Of a stretch of 64,000 nt of DNA, positions 60,831-64,000 are shown in pieces (positions within the stretch are counted from its first letter, which is position 1; each line of letters opens with the position of its first letter). The notes under the pieces are model-generated. The model saw only the letters and a list, made by a program, of their open reading frames with translations. It had not been told where the DNA came from and searched no databases. The position numbers were made by a program, and so were the translations under genes. This stretch comes from Azolla caroliniana (taxonomy: Eukaryota; Polypodiophyta), in contig JBHGNT010000015.1 of NCBI GenBank assembly GCA_043228905.1, positions 3,038,001 to 3,102,000 of the forward strand, written 5' to 3'.

Positions 60831-61690
60831 GTTGATTTTTATAATGTTATTAGAGGTGTTATGAAAGAGGATATTTCTAAGAAGTTGGATGCTAATCTTC
60901 GAGAATAAGAGGTCCAAATGGGAAAGGTCATGGTTGGGATGACATAACAAATGAGGTATTTCAGAAAAATGCATAGATTCTTGGAAGGCCATTTATTCAT
61001 ATGTTTCATTAGTGTTGGGATTCAGGTTTCATGGCAAGTTGGAAGGTGGACCTAATTAAATTATAACCGAATGTACCATCCATCTCTTGAGGCCTTTCAT
61101 CAATGGAGACCAATTTAATTGATCAGGGTGTTTGTGAAGACATTATCAAACTGACTTTAAGAAAGTTTTGCCATAATTTATTCATCAAGCTCAATATGGT
61201 TTTATTTTTTTTCAAATGGCAACATATTATGATCGGCATACAAACCAAGAGTGGTTATGGTGCAATTGGATTTGGAGAAGGCATATGATCATGTCAATTC
61301 ATCTCTTGAGGCCTTTCATCAAATGAGACCAATTTAATCGATCGGGGTGTTTGTGAAGACAATATCAAACTGACTTAACCCATAATTTATTCAGCAAGCT
61401 CAATCTGGTTTTATTTGTTTGTTCAAATGACAACATATTATGATTGGCATACAAACCAAGAGTGGTTATGGTGCAATTGGAATTGGCAAAGGCATATGAT
61501 CATGTCAATTTGTCCTTTATCTCAAGAGTGATGCATAGTATGGGTATTGGATCTCACATGTTTGACTCATATTTCTATTTGGGCAAAATCCTTAACAGCG
61601 TGACCACACCATAAATTCCGCTCACTAATTAGTGCAACAAGGATGTCCTCCCAGTCCTTTGTTATTAATCATCGTGGTGGAATTTTTGAA
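60831..61690 (+). pseudogene. LINE reverse-transcriptase remnant
   Basis: Plus-strand fragments of an L1-type reverse transcriptase: EDISKKLDANL, WDDITNEVFQ (connector before RT), VMVQLDLEKAYDHVN near 61255 (motif A), and again VMVQLELAKAYDHVNLSFIS near 61465, then VQQGCPPSPLLLI near 61634. Frames are broken throughout. The block around 61080-61300 is repeated at about 61300-61495. Confidence 0.8.
61081..61495. repeat. ~215-bp tandem duplication in the LINE remnant
   Basis: Both copies begin ATCTCTTGAGGCCTTTCATC (61081 and about 61301) and end in the KAYDHVN-encoding region. The second has short internal deletions. Confidence 0.85.
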
Positions 61691-62419
61691 TTGGTGGTGA
61701 TTCAAATTTTTGAAAATATGGAATTCTCCCACAAATGTACTAATAGAGATAAAACCATCAATACTCTTTTTCGTGCGTGGCTTTAATTCACACGCCTTAC
61801 TAGTTAATCTATTACACCAGAGCTCATCTTAGAACATTATCTGCCCACAATGTCAAACAAACTACAGTAATAGAATTAAGTATTAGAACACTCATTTTCC
61901 AGAACTATACAGGGCATGGCCTCAAATTAAGGATAAATCATATAAATCAAAACAAATGTTCTAAGTGTCCAAAAAAATGGGAGACAGCTAGACGGTTCAA
62001 ATACCTTTGACCTGCCTGCCAAACAAAGAAAGAAACCACCTTTGATCAGGAATTGTGCTCTTGCGTCTTCGGCTATTCAAAGCACGAAGCTCCTGGAAAG
62101 AACCAGTGTTTCATTAATATACATTACACAAACACTTGCCTAAGCTTTACTGAAAGCCCAACAGAGAAATGTATGCTTTTAGTTCCTTCTTACAACCTCC
62201 ATGAAGTATGCATAGCAAGTAAAACTTCCTTTCAGACAAGCTTGCTATTCCCATTCAAATTCAACATGTAGACGTCATGAGAATGGGCATCTTCACCATT
62301 TGTACTGCCTACTCAAAATTTACCCAAAGCATGCATATCTTTGATGTGGGCCATTGGCCGAACCAAGCTTAAGAATCTTTCATCTTTTATCTATATATCA
62401 CGTGGTCTGCCCTTTGTGA
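61691..62419. other. Spacer between LINE remnant and epimerase gene
   Basis: Includes the probable 3' untranslated region of the minus-strand epimerase gene. Nothing else recognised. Confidence 0.5.
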
Positions 62420-63712
62420 TTATGCATAGTAGTTCAGGTACCACTTAACAAACTTCTTCAACCCACTTTGCAAGTCTGTTGTCGGTTTGTATCCAAGCTC
62501 CAAATGTGCAAGAGTAACATTGGCATGTGTGAATGGAACATCTCCGTTGCCCGGCATTGCCACCATATTCTTTTTTGCCTTGACCTTTAACAACCTTTCT
62601 AATATGTTCACAAGATTGAGCACAGTCACAGGCGAAGTGTTACCCAAGTTGAAGATTCTATACTGCGCTGATCCCTTCTTCTTGCCTCCACTACCTGTGC
62701 TTTTCTTCGCAGTATCGAGAGAAGCCACACAACCTCTCACAATATCATCAATGTATGTAAAATCGCGTGCCAGATCCGCCTCATTCAGTCCCTTATACAC
62801 AGTTATTGGCTTACCCTGCAATATATCCCTCGTGAAAGAGAAGTATGCCATATCAGGGCGACCCCATGGACCATAAACAGTGAAGAACCTCAAGCCAGTT
62901 ATAGAAAGCCCATAGATGTGATTATAGGTGTGTGTTATTTCCTCACCTGCCTTCTTTGTCGCTGCATACAAGCTAGCTGGTCTATCTGTTCTATCAAACT
63001 CTGAAAAAGGAACCTTTGTATTGAGCCCATACACAGAACTTGATGATGCCCATATAACCGCCGGCTGTGGATCAGCGGATTTGCAAGCTTCTAAAAGAGT
63101 AACCAACCCTGCAATGTTGCTGTGTACATAGGAAGAAGGGTTCTCCATGGCATATCGGACACCAGCTTGTGCAGCTAGATGCATCACATGGGTAAAATGT
63201 ACAATGTCAAAAAGCTTCTTTAGTAGGGCAGCGTCATTGATGTCGGCTTCAATAACAAAGATACCGTGACTCTCCACAAGAGCCCTTCTTGCCCTCTTGA
63301 GGGAAGGATCATAGTAACTGTTAAAATTATCTAGGCCAATAACCCCATCACCTCGTTTCTTCAAGGCGAGAGACACATGCATCCCAATGAATCCAGCTGC
63401 CCCGGTCACAAGCACAATGTTGCCATCAGTTCTCTTTGGCCGAGATGAATGTCTGACTTGTTTTTCCCATTGTGGCACTTCCCATGAAGATAGCTTCAAG
63501 GAAATTGTGTTGCTGTTATCACCATCTGAGAGATTATCCAACACAAGCACAACCAATATAAGCACGAGGCTAAAAAGTCCAATTAGCCAAGGGAATGGAT
63601 TGGACATAGCTGGCTGCCAACGATATAAAGACAGTCTTCCAAAATAATTGCTTCTCTCGATCTTGTCCTTCCCTGGAGTGGATGGGAAGTTGTCCAGTAC
63701 CAAAGGAGGCAT
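62420..63712 (-). CDS. GAE: UDP-glucuronate 4-epimerase (GAE type), intronless
   Basis: 430 residues. This enzyme converts UDP-glucuronate to UDP-galacturonate, the pectin precursor, in the Golgi. A single membrane anchor lies at about residues 41-58 (type II topology is known for the family). The extended SDR fold starts at 98 with the NAD-binding GAAGFIG (104-110) and GLDNFNSYYDP. The catalytic Ser lies in SSSSVYG (about 224-226), with Tyr249 and Lys253 in YAATK. Further family blocks are RFFTVYGPWGRPDMA, DFTYIDDIVRG and NLGNTSPVTV. Length and absence of introns fit plant GAE genes. Start Met 63712 is the first in frame and places the membrane segment correctly. The frame is undamaged. Confidence 0.95.
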   Translation of the reverse strand: MPPLVLDNFPSTPGKDKIERSNYFGRLSLYRWQPAMSNPFPWLIGLFSLVLILVVLVLDNLSDGDNSNTISLKLSSWEVPQWEKQVRHSSRPKRTDGNIVLVTGAAGFIGMHVSLALKKRGDGVIGLDNFNSYYDPSLKRARRALVESHGIFVIEADINDAALLKKLFDIVHFTHVMHLAAQAGVRYAMENPSSYVHSNIAGLVTLLEACKSADPQPAVIWASSSSVYGLNTKVPFSEFDRTDRPASLYAATKKAGEEITHTYNHIYGLSITGLRFFTVYGPWGRPDMAYFSFTRDILQGKPITVYKGLNEADLARDFTYIDDIVRGCVASLDTAKKSTGSGGKKKGSAQYRIFNLGNTSPVTVLNLVNILERLLKVKAKKNMVAMPGNGDVPFTHANVTLAHLELGYKPTTDLQSGLKKFVKWYLNYYA

Positions 63713-64000
63713 GCTGTCAAAATTAATAATAAGATACCAATGAATTTCCTTTAGAAAACACCAAGTGATTTATCTGTAATCACCCAGACAAGAGATAAGT
63801 AGATACATATGGTTAATACACATATGCATGGTGTATATACATTCACATACACACGTATATGCAGGTAAATGTTTTACCAACAGCTAAATGACTTGCCAGT
63901 GTCAGATATATCACATGCAATGCATGCAATGTGTGTGATGTATGTACTTAATCACACAGACATGCATATATAAATTCATACTGCTGACACATACATACAT
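63713..64000 (-). promoter_or_regulatory. 5' flank of the epimerase gene
   Basis: Upstream region on the minus strand, rich in CA/TG dinucleotides (63800-63990). No convincing TATA box was identified before the window ends. Confidence 0.35.

Overview
This window is nuclear DNA of a land plant with a large, repeat-rich genome. The evidence is two plant-type host genes at the right end (a multi-exon EF-hand mitochondrial-carrier gene of the SAMTL type and an intronless UDP-glucuronate 4-epimerase) and about 50 kb of nested plant retroelements (Copia, chromovirus, Tat/Athila-like Gypsy, L1-type LINE). The sequence alone does not identify the lineage. Most of the window is transposon-on-transposon, and many insertions can be proved because removing the insert and one copy of its target-site duplication (TSD) restores a continuous reading frame.

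Layout. 1-2260: part of a minus-strand LTR element (LARD1) with a gag-like frame, a tRNA-Trp primer binding site and an LTR. 2298-4030: a broken hAT transposase. 4083-25750: an old chromovirus. Its 3' LTR, chromodomain, integrase and RNase H end lie on the minus strand, interrupted by Copia A (4727-10140, TSD GTCGT) and by an 11.2-kb insertion with terminal inverted repeats (10385-21592, 8-bp TSD). Its gag-to-RT half lies in the opposite orientation (22942-25748) and carries an unrelated LTR. The 11.2-kb insertion holds fragments of an S-adenosylmethionine synthetase gene, an L1-type LINE and about 3 kb of TATG/TG and ~290-bp tandem repeats. No transposase was recognised in it.

25750-33350: unassigned AT-rich DNA, a ~90-bp tandem array, and decayed minus-strand Copia elements C and D, with a solo-type LTR inside D. 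33637-46712: a minus-strand Tat/Athila-like Gypsy remnant (E) with an integrase and a very long downstream accessory frame (~960 codons, Gln/Pro-rich then coiled-coil). That frame is interrupted by LARD2 (34864-43393, 4-bp TSD CCGT), which itself contains the young, apparently intact Copia B (36278-41753, TSD CCTTG). LARD1 and LARD2 belong to one family with no pol. Its LTRs contain tRNA-like A and B boxes and conserved palindromes, and the LARD2 protein ends in a basic octapeptide repeat. 46712-49223: Copia F, deleted for RT and RNase H. 49224-52760: mostly unrecognised, with a trace of Gypsy integrase.

52765-59990: the SAMTL-like carrier gene, eight exons whose total is 811 codons, with one GC-AG intron. 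60830-61690: a plus-strand LINE reverse-transcriptase remnant with a tandem duplication. 62420-63712: UDP-glucuronate 4-epimerase on the minus strand. The host genes look functional. Among the repeats, only Copia B looks intact and recently inserted.
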